Assembly: GCF_001423885.1 (NCBI RefSeq)
Contig: NZ_LMPP01000006.1
Coordinates: forward strand, 62,001 to 126,000
DNA length: 64,000 nt
Reading direction: 5' to 3'
DNA from: Rathayibacter sp. Leaf185
Lineage (GTDB): Bacteria > Actinomycetota > Actinomycetes > Actinomycetales > Microbacteriaceae
In this document: positions 56,792 to 64,000 of the stretch, piece by piece
Numbering within the stretch: the first letter of the stretch is position 1
How the letters are laid out: the number at the start of each line of letters is the position of its first letter
The notes under the pieces: model-generated
Seen by the model: only the letters and a program-made list of their open reading frames with translations
Database searches by the model: none
Told to the model about the DNA's origin: nothing
Translations under genes and position numbers: made by a program

Positions 56792-59305
56792 ATGGCCCCC
56801 TCCCCGCAGCAGCTCGTCTCGGTGGGTGGGCGGCGCCTCCGGCTGACCAACCTCGACAAGCTCGTCTACCCGGAGGCGGGATTCACCAAGGCCGACGTCC
56901 TCGCGTACTACGCCTCGGTCGCCTCCGCGATGCTGCCGCACCTCGCCCGGCGCCCGGTGACCCGCAAGCGCTGGGTCGACGGAGTGGGCACGGCCGAGCA
57001 CCCCGGCGAGGTCTTCTTCGAGAAGAACCTGCCCTCCTCCGCGCCCTACTGGATCAGTCGGACGCGGCTGACGCACTCGTCGCGCGACGTCGAGTACCCG
57101 CTCGTCGACGACGTGGCCGGCCTGACCTGGCTCGCCCAGCAGGCCGCGCTCGAGCTGCACGTGCCGCAGTGGCGGGTCGGGTCCGACGGCGAGCGCCGGC
57201 CGCCCGACCGCCTGGTGCTCGACCTCGACCCGGGCGAGGGTGCGGGGCTCGCCGAGTGCGCCGAGGTCGCGTTCCTCGCCCGCGACCTGCTCGAGGGGAT
57301 GGGACTCGAGCCGTTCCCCGTGACGAGCGGCAGCAAGGGCATCCACCTCTACTGCCCACTCGACGCGTCCGCCTCGAGCGACCAGATCTCCTCCGTCGCC
57401 CACGAGCTCGCGAAGGTGCTCGAGGCCGACCACCGCGATCTCGTGGTGTCCGACATGAAGAAGACGCTGCGCGACGGCAAGGTCCTCGTCGACTGGAGCC
57501 AGAACAGCGCCGCGAAGACGACGATCGCGCCGTACTCGCTGCGCGGGCGCCTCCTGCCGCGCGTCGCCGCTCCGCGCACGTGGGAGGAGATCGGGGCAGC
57601 GGATCTGCGGCACCTCGCGCCCGACGAGGTCGTCGATCGGCTGCGCTCCGACGGGGATCTGCTGCGCCCGGTGCTGGCTGCGCGCGGGGCGGGTCTCGAG
57701 CCGACTCCCCAGCGGCTCGCCGGGTTCGCGGCGACCGACGCCTCCGCCGACCGCCTCGCCGCCTACCGGAGCATGCGCGACGCGTCCAAGACCCCCGAGC
57801 CCGTGCCCGACCCCGGCGCGGGGATCTCCTCCTCCGGCGACACGTTCGTGATCCATGAGCACCACGCACGCCGGCTGCACTACGACTTCCGCCTCGAGCA
57901 CGACGGCGTGCTCGTGAGCTGGGCCGTGCCCAAGGGGCCGCCGCTCGAGGGCGACCCCAACCGGCTCGCGGTGCAGACGGAGGATCATCCGCTCGAGTAC
58001 GCGACCTTCGAGGGCACGATCCCGGCGAAGGAGTACGGCGGCGGCGAGGTGCGGATCTGGGACGAGGGCACCTACTCGCTCGAGAAGTGGCGCGAGGGCG
58101 AGGAGGTGATCGCGGTGCTGACCGGCCGGCCCGACGGCGGGCTCGGTGGCGAGCCGCGGCGGTACGCGCTCCTGCACACGGGGGCGAAGGGCGGCAGGGG
58201 CGACGAGAAGAACTGGCTGCTGCACCTGATGACGGGCGGTCCCGGCAAGCACGCGCCTCAGGGCCGCGGAGTCGCCACAGCGACTCGCAAGGCACCGGCG
58301 CGAACCCCGGAGCCCCGGACGACCGTGGACCTCCGCCCCATGCTGGCGACCGCGGGCCGCCCCGGCGAGATCGCGCCCGACTCCGCCATCGAGATGAAGT
58401 GGGACGGCTACCGTGCCCTGGTGCGCGTCGATGAGGGCGTCGTCACCCTGACCAGCCGCAACGGCAACGATCTGACGCCCGCTTTCCCCGATCTGCTCGC
58501 GCCGATCGCCGAGGCCTGCGGAGACGCGGTGCTCGACGGCGAGATCGTCGCGCTCGACGCCCGCGGACGCCCCGACTTCGGCCTGCTGCAGACGCGGGGC
58601 GGTCTGACGAAGCCGCGCGAGATCGAGGCCGCGGTGCGAGCGACTCCGGTGCACCTGATGGTCTTCGACGTGCTCGAGCTCGCCGGCTCACCGGTCACCG
58701 GAGTCGCGTACGACGACCGTCGCGCCGCCCTCGTGGACGTCGTGGTCGAGAACGAGCGCGTGCACGTCCCCGCGGTGTTCGACGGCGACCTCGACGAGGC
58801 GATGGCGACCAGCCTCGCGCTGGGCCTGGAGGGAGTCGTCGCCAAGCGCCGCTCCTCGCCGTACCAGGCGGGCAGCCGCTCCCGCGACTGGATCAAGCTG
58901 ACCCACCACCGCGTGCAGGAGGTCGTGATCGTCGGCTGGCGCCTCGGCGAGGGCGGACTGCAGGGCTCGGTCGGCTCGCTGCTCACGGCGATCCCCGCCG
59001 CCGACGGCCGCCTCGAGTACTCGGGCCGCGTCGGCACCGGCTTCAGCGACCGCGAGCGGCGCGGCCTCGTCGACCGCCTCGCCGAGCACGCGACCGACGA
59101 GCCCGCCGTCTCGGTGCCCCCGGAGGAGTCGCGCGGCGTCCGCTGGGTCGCCCCCGTCCTCGTCGGCGAGGTCCGCTACCGCGAGCGCACCGCCTCCGGC
59201 ACCCTGCGCCACAGCGTCTGGCGCGGCTGGCGCGCCGACAAGTCGGCGGCGGAGGTGCGTGCGGAGCAGGTCGCCGGGACGACGCGAGACGGAGGACCGG
59301 CATGA
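56792..59305 (+). CDS. ligD: Multifunctional ATP-dependent DNA ligase LigD (Pol-PE-Lig)
   Basis: An 837-aa enzyme for non-homologous end joining. Residues 10-300 are the archaeo-eukaryal primase-like polymerase, with catalytic DLD at 144-146 (VLDLDPGEG) and SGSKGIHLYCPL. Residues 345-500 are the 3'-phosphoesterase (VIHEHHARRLHYDFRLEHDG). Residues 510-837 are the ligase with nucleophile Lys536 in EMKWDGYRAL, DGEIVALDARG, GLEGVVAKRRS and DWIKLTHHR. The Pol-PE-Lig order is the mycobacterial one. A ku gene is not in the window. The start at ATG 56792 gives the usual N-terminus. Confidence 0.95.
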   Translation: MAPSPQQLVSVGGRRLRLTNLDKLVYPEAGFTKADVLAYYASVASAMLPHLARRPVTRKRWVDGVGTAEHPGEVFFEKNLPSSAPYWISRTRLTHSSRDVEYPLVDDVAGLTWLAQQAALELHVPQWRVGSDGERRPPDRLVLDLDPGEGAGLAECAEVAFLARDLLEGMGLEPFPVTSGSKGIHLYCPLDASASSDQISSVAHELAKVLEADHRDLVVSDMKKTLRDGKVLVDWSQNSAAKTTIAPYSLRGRLLPRVAAPRTWEEIGAADLRHLAPDEVVDRLRSDGDLLRPVLAARGAGLEPTPQRLAGFAATDASADRLAAYRSMRDASKTPEPVPDPGAGISSSGDTFVIHEHHARRLHYDFRLEHDGVLVSWAVPKGPPLEGDPNRLAVQTEDHPLEYATFEGTIPAKEYGGGEVRIWDEGTYSLEKWREGEEVIAVLTGRPDGGLGGEPRRYALLHTGAKGGRGDEKNWLLHLMTGGPGKHAPQGRGVATATRKAPARTPEPRTTVDLRPMLATAGRPGEIAPDSAIEMKWDGYRALVRVDEGVVTLTSRNGNDLTPAFPDLLAPIAEACGDAVLDGEIVALDARGRPDFGLLQTRGGLTKPREIEAAVRATPVHLMVFDVLELAGSPVTGVAYDDRRAALVDVVVENERVHVPAVFDGDLDEAMATSLALGLEGVVAKRRSSPYQAGSRSRDWIKLTHHRVQEVVIVGWRLGEGGLQGSVGSLLTAIPAADGRLEYSGRVGTGFSDRERRGLVDRLAEHATDEPAVSVPPEESRGVRWVAPVLVGEVRYRERTASGTLRHSVWRGWRADKSAAEVRAEQVAGTTRDGGPA

Positions 59306-59428
59306 GGGGTTCCGCGCGTCCGACCGGGTGGTTCCTCTCTGGTGCGCCGGGTTGCGACCCCCTACGCTCGCATCGATCGGATGGTGCGGCACGGCCCCTG
59401 GTCACGGATGGCCCGAGAGGACGCGGAC

Positions 59429-60157
59429 ATGGCCGACAGCGATGCGCCCGCCCGGACCGCCCCTCGGCACCGGGTGATCGTCTGGGGTGCTCTCGCGTCT
59501 CCGAGTGGCGATGAGGGCCGTTTCGGCCGACCGGTGGCGAGGGCCGACGCGGAGCTGTCGGGGTACCGCCTCACATCGGAGCACTCCGGAGCGCCCGTGC
59601 CCGCGTCGCACTTCGAGGGCACCGTGCTGAGGAGGGGGACCTCCCTGGACCGCCTGCCGGTGACGGTCCTCGAGCTGACCTATCCGGAGATGCGCGGCCT
59701 CGACGCCGACTGCGAGCCGCTCTCCGGCCGTATCTCCGTCCCTGTCGATCCCGGGCCCGAGGCGTGGCTCTACTCCCCGAGGTCCGGGCTCGAGCCGACG
59801 CGGCCCGAGTTCTCGGCCGCGCCCCTGATCCTGGCGACGCCGGTCGAGGGCCGTCCGGTACCCGAGCCAGGGCAGGACATCATGCTGGTCGGCACGCACC
59901 GCGGTGATGACGTGACCAGACGGGTGATCCTGCGCGTCCGGCTCGTCGACGCCACCTGGGGTCCGAACGACCTCGTCCGCCTCGAGGGTGTCGTCCGCAG
60001 CGGGGAGTGGACGATCGGCGCGACCGCCACGATCCGGATCGGCACGACCGACGCGACGGAGGGAAGCCTCCTGGTCACCGGGCGCGCCGCCTTCGATGAT
60101 CGGGGATCCGACGGGCCACCGCCGTCCGATCTCCTCCGCCTCAGCGAGGAGCGGTGA
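59429..60157 (+). CDS. Hypothetical protein, possible gamma-glutamylcyclotransferase-like
   Basis: A 242-aa protein. ATG 59429 has GAGAGG 8 bp upstream, better than ATG 59408. The middle part (RHRVIVWGALASPSG, LSGYRLTSEHSGA, VTVLELTYPEMRGLDADCE, ISVPVDPGPEAWLYSPR) has the sequence of strands of a gamma-glutamylcyclotransferase-like fold but lacks a clear YGSL motif and catalytic Glu. The C-terminal ~100 residues are a second beta-rich region, unassigned. Its stop overlaps the next gene by 4 bp. Confidence 0.5.
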   Translation: MADSDAPARTAPRHRVIVWGALASPSGDEGRFGRPVARADAELSGYRLTSEHSGAPVPASHFEGTVLRRGTSLDRLPVTVLELTYPEMRGLDADCEPLSGRISVPVDPGPEAWLYSPRSGLEPTRPEFSAAPLILATPVEGRPVPEPGQDIMLVGTHRGDDVTRRVILRVRLVDATWGPNDLVRLEGVVRSGEWTIGATATIRIGTTDATEGSLLVTGRAAFDDRGSDGPPPSDLLRLSEER

Positions 60158-60645
60158 CGGCGCTGATCCTCGTCGATGTCGACGGGGTGCTCGATCCGGT
60201 CGTCGCGCTGGACCTGGTCGAGCAGAGGTTCACTGCTCGGCTGACTCCGGATCGCCTGCAGCACCTCGAGAGGATCACTGAGCTCGGGCGCGTCGCCTGG
60301 GCTTCGACCGCTCACCTCGACGTGACGACAGCGATGTCGGACTCCGTCGGCAGTGGGGCCCGCTTCGAGCGCGTCACCCTCGTCGACCGCCTCCCCGCTC
60401 AGGAGGGATTCCCCGGGGAGACCCCGAAGCTGCAGTCGGTGGCGAGGTGGATCGAGCGGATCGACGCGGACGAGCGCCCGACCTGCATCGTCTGGATCGA
60501 CGACGTGCTGGGCAGGGACGCGTTCCTGTGGGCGGAGTCGATGACGCCTCCGACCCTCCTGATCAGGACCGACCCCGACCACGGCCTTCTCGCCGACCAC
60601 GTCGATCGGATCGAGCAGTTCACCAGCCGGTGGGCGCCCGCCTGA
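60154..60645 (+). CDS. HAD-like domain protein
   Basis: A 163-aa protein from GTG 60154, overlapping the previous stop (GTGA). It starts with LILVDVDGVLDP, the HAD motif I (DVDG). VAWASTAHLDVT is a candidate motif II with threonine, and CIVWIDDVLGRDAFLWAE fits motif IV. It is shorter than most HAD phosphatases and lacks a cap domain. Likely a small phosphatase or phosphate-binding protein of unknown substrate, co-translated with the upstream gene. Confidence 0.65.
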   Translation: MTALILVDVDGVLDPVVALDLVEQRFTARLTPDRLQHLERITELGRVAWASTAHLDVTTAMSDSVGSGARFERVTLVDRLPAQEGFPGETPKLQSVARWIERIDADERPTCIVWIDDVLGRDAFLWAESMTPPTLLIRTDPDHGLLADHVDRIEQFTSRWAPA

Positions 60646-60678
60646 TCCTCAGGAGACGCGCCTGACCGCGCCCGGGCC

Positions 60679-61836
60679 TCAGTCCAGCCGCACCCCGCGC
60701 AGCAGCACCAGCGTCGAGCCGACCACCACGCCCGTCCCGATGAGCACCCCGCCGGCACCCGCCGCCGCAGCGATCACGCCGAGCAGCGACGGCAGCGCGA
60801 TGAGGCCGAGGCGGTTGCCCGCGAGTCGGAGCGACAGCGCGCGGCCGTGCCGGTCGGCCGGGGTCCGCTCGATCAGCCACGACATCGTGATCGGCTGGCC
60901 GATGCCGAGTCCGAGTCCCATCAGGGCGACGGCGATGAACAGCAGCACCGTCGGCGCCGGCAGAGCGACCAGCACCAGGCAGACGGCCGAGACGACGATC
61001 CCCGCGACCATCACGCGGGTGCGACCGAGACGCGCGGTGACCACTCCGAGCAGGAGGCGCGACGCCATCGAGGCGAGCGCCCGCACCGTCAGCAGCGCCC
61101 CGACGACGCCGGCGGGCAGCCCGCGCTCCGCGCCGAGGGCCGGGAGGTAGACGACGGTCAGGTCGACGGCGGCCACCACGATCGCGCTGGTCGTCAGCGC
61201 CCGGGCGAGGCCGGGCATCCGCAGCAGGCTCAGCGTCGAGCCCTCGGAGGGAGCCTCCGCGACCCTCCGCGGCGCCGACCGGATCACGGCCGTCACCGCG
61301 AGCAGCGCCACCGCCAGCACCCCGCCGACGACGAACAGCGGCGCCGCGTCCGGCCGCACCGCGCCGCCCGCGAAGAGCGGGATGAACGCCGGACCGATCG
61401 CCTGCCCGAGCGACGCGGCGAACGTGTAGTAGCCGAACCGGCTGTCGAGGCGCGTGCCCGCCGCGCCTCCCGCGACCACCGCCTGCTGGCCGACGACGCA
61501 GCCCAGGTGGCCCGCCCCGAGCAGGGCGATGCCGACGAGCAGCCCGGCGATCGTACCTCCCGCGAGCAGCAGCACGGCAGCGGAGGCGACCGTCACGGCC
61601 GACCCGCACGCCATCACCACCCGCGCACCGACCCGGTCGACCAGCCCGCCGACGGGCAGCGCGATCAGCAGCGGCACCACCGCGAACGAGGCGCCGAGGG
61701 CCCCGAGCGCGAAGGCCGGCACGTCGAGCTGGATCGCCTGGTAGACCGCGGCCGGGCGCAGCAGGAACGCGACGGCCTGGATCAGCGTCGCGTGCACGAG
61801 GAGCGCCGACGTCGACAGAGCGGGGCGGTCTCGCAC
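60679..61836 (-). CDS. MFS transporter
   Basis: A 385-aa, 12-helix MFS protein. GGLVDRVGARVVMACGS is the motif A loop between helices 2 and 3, and GVVTARLGRTRVMVAGIV is its repeat between helices 8 and 9. The GTG at 61836 is chosen because GGGAGG lies 5 bp upstream. It is probably a drug or metabolite efflux carrier; no gene nearby suggests the substrate. Confidence 0.8.
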   Translation of the reverse strand: MRDRPALSTSALLVHATLIQAVAFLLRPAAVYQAIQLDVPAFALGALGASFAVVPLLIALPVGGLVDRVGARVVMACGSAVTVASAAVLLLAGGTIAGLLVGIALLGAGHLGCVVGQQAVVAGGAAGTRLDSRFGYYTFAASLGQAIGPAFIPLFAGGAVRPDAAPLFVVGGVLAVALLAVTAVIRSAPRRVAEAPSEGSTLSLLRMPGLARALTTSAIVVAAVDLTVVYLPALGAERGLPAGVVGALLTVRALASMASRLLLGVVTARLGRTRVMVAGIVVSAVCLVLVALPAPTVLLFIAVALMGLGLGIGQPITMSWLIERTPADRHGRALSLRLAGNRLGLIALPSLLGVIAAAAGAGGVLIGTGVVVGSTLVLLRGVRLD

Positions 61837-62019
61837 TCCAGCCTCCCTCACCGCGGCTCGCTCGGAGCGGACCGGACCGCACGACCGGACGCGCTCGAAC
61901 ACGCTAGCGCCTGGCGACCGGTCCTGAAGAGGCCCGTGCCGGCTCACTCGACTGCCACCGACGAGGCCCGGCGGGCAAGCCCCTTGCCGGGCGGGGACCG
62001 GCTTTCCGAGGATCGGAGT

Positions 62020-62358
62020 ATGCAGAAGATCTACTACGCGAGCGGCTTCGTCCTCGTCGGAGACGCCATCTGTACCGCAGTGCTCGAGTACGCGAGAGCG
62101 CTGGCCGATGTCGGCAAGTCGGACCTCGTGAGCGTCCCCTCGATGTCCGACGAGGGCCTGCGCGGCGAGGTCAGGCTGCTGCTCGGCCCCGCCAGCCAGA
62201 TCTTCGCGGCACCCGCTCTCGACCGGGGAGTCGATCTCGAGGACGACGAGGCGGTCGCCTCGATGCGCGACAAGACCGCGCGCCTGCAGCTGTCGCGACC
62301 GCAGGCAGGCGATCAGGATCAGCAGGGCCCCAGCCTCGACTTCGACACCGACTACTGA
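62020..62358 (+). CDS. Hypothetical protein (112 aa)
   Basis: A protein starting MQKIYYASGFVLVGDAICTA, followed by VLEYARALADVGKSDLVSVP, LRGEVRLLLGPASQIF and an acidic, Gln/Asp-rich C-terminus ending FDTDY. It has a predicted alpha/beta core and no signal peptide or membrane helix. GAGG lies 9 bp before the ATG. No family recognised. It is divergent from the MFS gene and convergent with the APC permease. Confidence 0.6.
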   Translation: MQKIYYASGFVLVGDAICTAVLEYARALADVGKSDLVSVPSMSDEGLRGEVRLLLGPASQIFAAPALDRGVDLEDDEAVASMRDKTARLQLSRPQAGDQDQQGPSLDFDTDY

Positions 62359-62393
62359 CTTCGGTCACTCGGGAGTGGGGGACCCGACCGGGC

Positions 62394-63857
62394 TCACTCG
62401 ACCCGAGCGTGCTCCGGCAGCGTCCCCACGCGGTGGCGACCGCGCACCCCGAACCAGCCCAGCCCCGCCGCCACCACGACGCCGATCACCGCGAAGGCGA
62501 TGAACCGGAGCGGTCCGTCGCCGTACACCTCGACGCGCGGCCAGGCGAGGTTCACGGCCATCGCCGCTCCCCAGAGCACTGCGACGACGTTCACCGGCAG
62601 CCCGAGCCGCCCGAGTGAGAAGTAGCCCGCGGAGGAGGGAGACCACTGCCCGCGCAGCCGCTTCAGCAGCAGCGGCACCGTGACCAGGAGGTAGGCGACG
62701 TAGATCATGATCACGGCCACGCTCGTCACCGCCGTGAAGATCTCGGGAGTGCCGATGTTCACCGCCAGGATCAGCACGGCGAGCACTCCGATGACCACGG
62801 CGGGCAGCACCGGGGTGCCGTGCCGGGAGTCGATGCGAGCGAGGTGGGCGCTCCCGGGCAGCGCGTTGTCCCGGGCCATGGCGAAGACCATCCGGATGCC
62901 CGCCGTGTGCACGGCCAGCGCGCAGACGGTGATCGCGACGACGACGCAGACCAGCAGCACCCGGCCGAGCGGACCGCCCAGCACCTGGAGCACGATCAGC
63001 TGCAGCCCGCCGGTCGCGAGCGCAGGGTCGGACAGGTCGGGCGCGGCGAGGATCCCGAAGAGGAGGATCAGCCCGCCGATCACGAACGACGCGACCACGG
63101 CGCGCAGGATCGCGGTCGGGGCTGTGCGCCGCGGATCGATCGTCTCCTCGCCGAGCGAACCGGCGGTGTCGAAGCCGTACATCACGTAGGCGGAGGCGAC
63201 CGCGGCGATCAGGAAGGCTCCCGCGTAGCCTCCGGGCTCGGCGCTCGGGATCTCGACCAGCACGCTCGGCGGGTTCACGACGTTCACCGCCAGCAGGATC
63301 ACGAGCAGCACGGCCGCGATCAGCTCGATCAGCACGCCCGCGCTGTTGATCCGCGCCATCAGCCTGACCCCGAAGGCGTTGACCACCGTCGTGAACGTCA
63401 CGAGGATCGCGCCCCAGATCACCGCGCTGACGCCGGCGCTCGCGCCCGTCCCGTCGCCGACGAGCTGGAACCCGCTCCAGATCTGCGGGAGCGTCACCTG
63501 GTAGGCGAGCACCACGGCGGCGAGCGTGACGACGGAGGCGGTGGCCATCATCCAGCCCGCGAGCCAGCTGACCGTCGGGCCGGCCACGCGCTTGCTCCAG
63601 TTGTAGACCGAGCCGGCCACCGGGTACCGCGCTGCGAGCTCGGCGAAGCAGAGCGCCACCGCCAGCTGGCCGACGAACACCATCGGCCACGACCACCAGT
63701 AGGCGGGGCCGCCGAAGCCGAACCCGAAGCCGAAGAGCTGGAACGTGCCGGTCAGGATCGAGATGTAGCTGACTCCGGCCGCGAAGCTCCCGAACCGTCC
63801 GATCCCGCGGGTCAGCGACTGCCGGTACCCGAACTCGGCCATCCCGTCGTCGCTCAC
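62394..63857 (-). CDS. APC-family amino acid/amine permease
   Basis: A 487-aa, 12-helix permease. The N-terminal FGSFAAGVSYISILTGTFQL and AELAARYPVAGSVYNWSKRV are characteristic of the APC amino acid/GABA permease (BAT1-like) group, as are MYGFDTAGSLGEETIDPRRT and RHGTPVLPAVVIG. It imports an amino acid, GABA, choline-like or polyamine substrate with H+ or Na+. The GTG start at 63857 has GGGGAG upstream. A 15-bp operator-like palindrome lies 16 bp before the start. Confidence 0.85.
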   Translation of the reverse strand: MSDDGMAEFGYRQSLTRGIGRFGSFAAGVSYISILTGTFQLFGFGFGFGGPAYWWSWPMVFVGQLAVALCFAELAARYPVAGSVYNWSKRVAGPTVSWLAGWMMATASVVTLAAVVLAYQVTLPQIWSGFQLVGDGTGASAGVSAVIWGAILVTFTTVVNAFGVRLMARINSAGVLIELIAAVLLVILLAVNVVNPPSVLVEIPSAEPGGYAGAFLIAAVASAYVMYGFDTAGSLGEETIDPRRTAPTAILRAVVASFVIGGLILLFGILAAPDLSDPALATGGLQLIVLQVLGGPLGRVLLVCVVVAITVCALAVHTAGIRMVFAMARDNALPGSAHLARIDSRHGTPVLPAVVIGVLAVLILAVNIGTPEIFTAVTSVAVIMIYVAYLLVTVPLLLKRLRGQWSPSSAGYFSLGRLGLPVNVVAVLWGAAMAVNLAWPRVEVYGDGPLRFIAFAVIGVVVAAGLGWFGVRGRHRVGTLPEHARVE

Positions 63858-63872
63858 GCGCGCTCCCCACTG

Positions 63873-63887
63873 GTCTGGCGGCCAGAC
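63873..63887 (-). promoter_or_regulatory. Operator-like palindrome GTCTGGC-n-GCCAGAC
   Basis: A perfect 7-bp inverted repeat around one centre base, 16-30 bp upstream of the permease start at 63857. The position over the expected transcription start suggests a repressor site. The shape resembles GntR/FCD-family operators of the TGGTC...GACCA class. The regulator is not in the window. Confidence 0.55.
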
Positions 63888-64000
63888 TGCCAGCTGCGAG
63901 CGCCGACACGCTCACGCGGCCGCTCGCGACGATCGACACTGCTCTCGACGCGATCCTCCGAGGGCGGCTGCACCCCTGAGCCGCCGCTCCCTCGGGGCCG
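63888..64000. other. Right-edge sequence with no recognised gene
   Basis: The final 113 bp hold no open frame that I can support. GCGGCTGCACCCCTGAGCCGCC near 63963 looks like a small hairpin. It may be the promoter region of the permease or the end of a gene that lies beyond the window. Confidence 0.3.

Noticed and set aside
1-64000. tRNA, rRNA, CRISPR, prophage or transposase sequences
   Set aside because: No cloverleaf-like, rRNA core, spacer-repeat array, integrase or transposase motifs were seen in any gap or frame.

Overview
The window is a very GC-rich chromosomal segment from a Gram-positive actinobacterium, most likely a member of the Microbacteriaceae (Rathayibacter, Clavibacter or Curtobacterium type). 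This rests on base composition and codon use, on GTG/TTG starts and leaderless promoters of the TANNNT-N6-8-start form, and on family markers: DUF3073, the ~105-aa DUF7882-like protein, a Pr6Pr membrane protein, a LAATG (sortase E type) anchor and a PolDom-PE-Lig ordered LigD. The assignment is an inference from protein content; no rRNA, tRNA, CRISPR array, insertion sequence or prophage was seen.

Left part (1-10.9 kb). A PHP-domain protein cut by the window edge and a MerR/TipAS regulator are followed by a DUF4097-PadR pair. Next comes a catabolic locus in two arms. The + arm (3.3-7.7 kb) holds a TIM-barrel isomerase-like enzyme, a 3-hydroxyacyl-CoA-dehydrogenase-type dehydrogenase, an SDR, a 36-aa membrane peptide and an ACS-type MFS importer. 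The - arm (7.9-10.9 kb) holds a fused DhaK-DhaL kinase, an RpiB-type isomerase and a GntR/FCD regulator. The same palindrome, TCCTATAGGA, lies about 50 bp before the first gene of each arm, so the GntR protein probably controls both. The most economical reading is import of a sugar acid, oxidation and decarboxylation to a tetrulose, phosphorylation and isomerisation to erythrose 4-phosphate.

Middle (10.9-34.9 kb). An NhaP-type antiporter, an MDR oxidoreductase, a secreted subtilase with two Ig-like domains, a large APC permease, a DUF4184 protein, a Pr6Pr protein and a lipoprotein flavin amine oxidase whose C-terminal signature has moved to the N-terminus (circular permutation). Then a peroxiredoxin, an alpha/beta hydrolase, and a carbohydrate ABC importer with LacI regulator and a divergent glycogen-debranching-type glycosidase. 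After these lie a flavoprotein monooxygenase, DUF3073, a Nudix protein, an AraC regulator and a membrane protein.

Purine region (35-45.5 kb). purM, purF and purD are separated by small membrane proteins, an F420-dependent-reductase-like enzyme, a truncated relative of it (pseudogene), a LysR regulator and a surface-anchored 5'-nucleotidase.

Right part (45.5-64 kb). Epimerase, Nudix and membrane proteins; a general-stress SDR; a two-gene type III polyketide synthase plus methyltransferase operon; a NarL-type two-component system followed by a Nat-type ABC exporter; small hypothetical proteins; glutathione peroxidase; LigD; an overlapping pair of unknown genes, one HAD-like; an MFS transporter; and an APC permease preceded by a clear operator-like palindrome.
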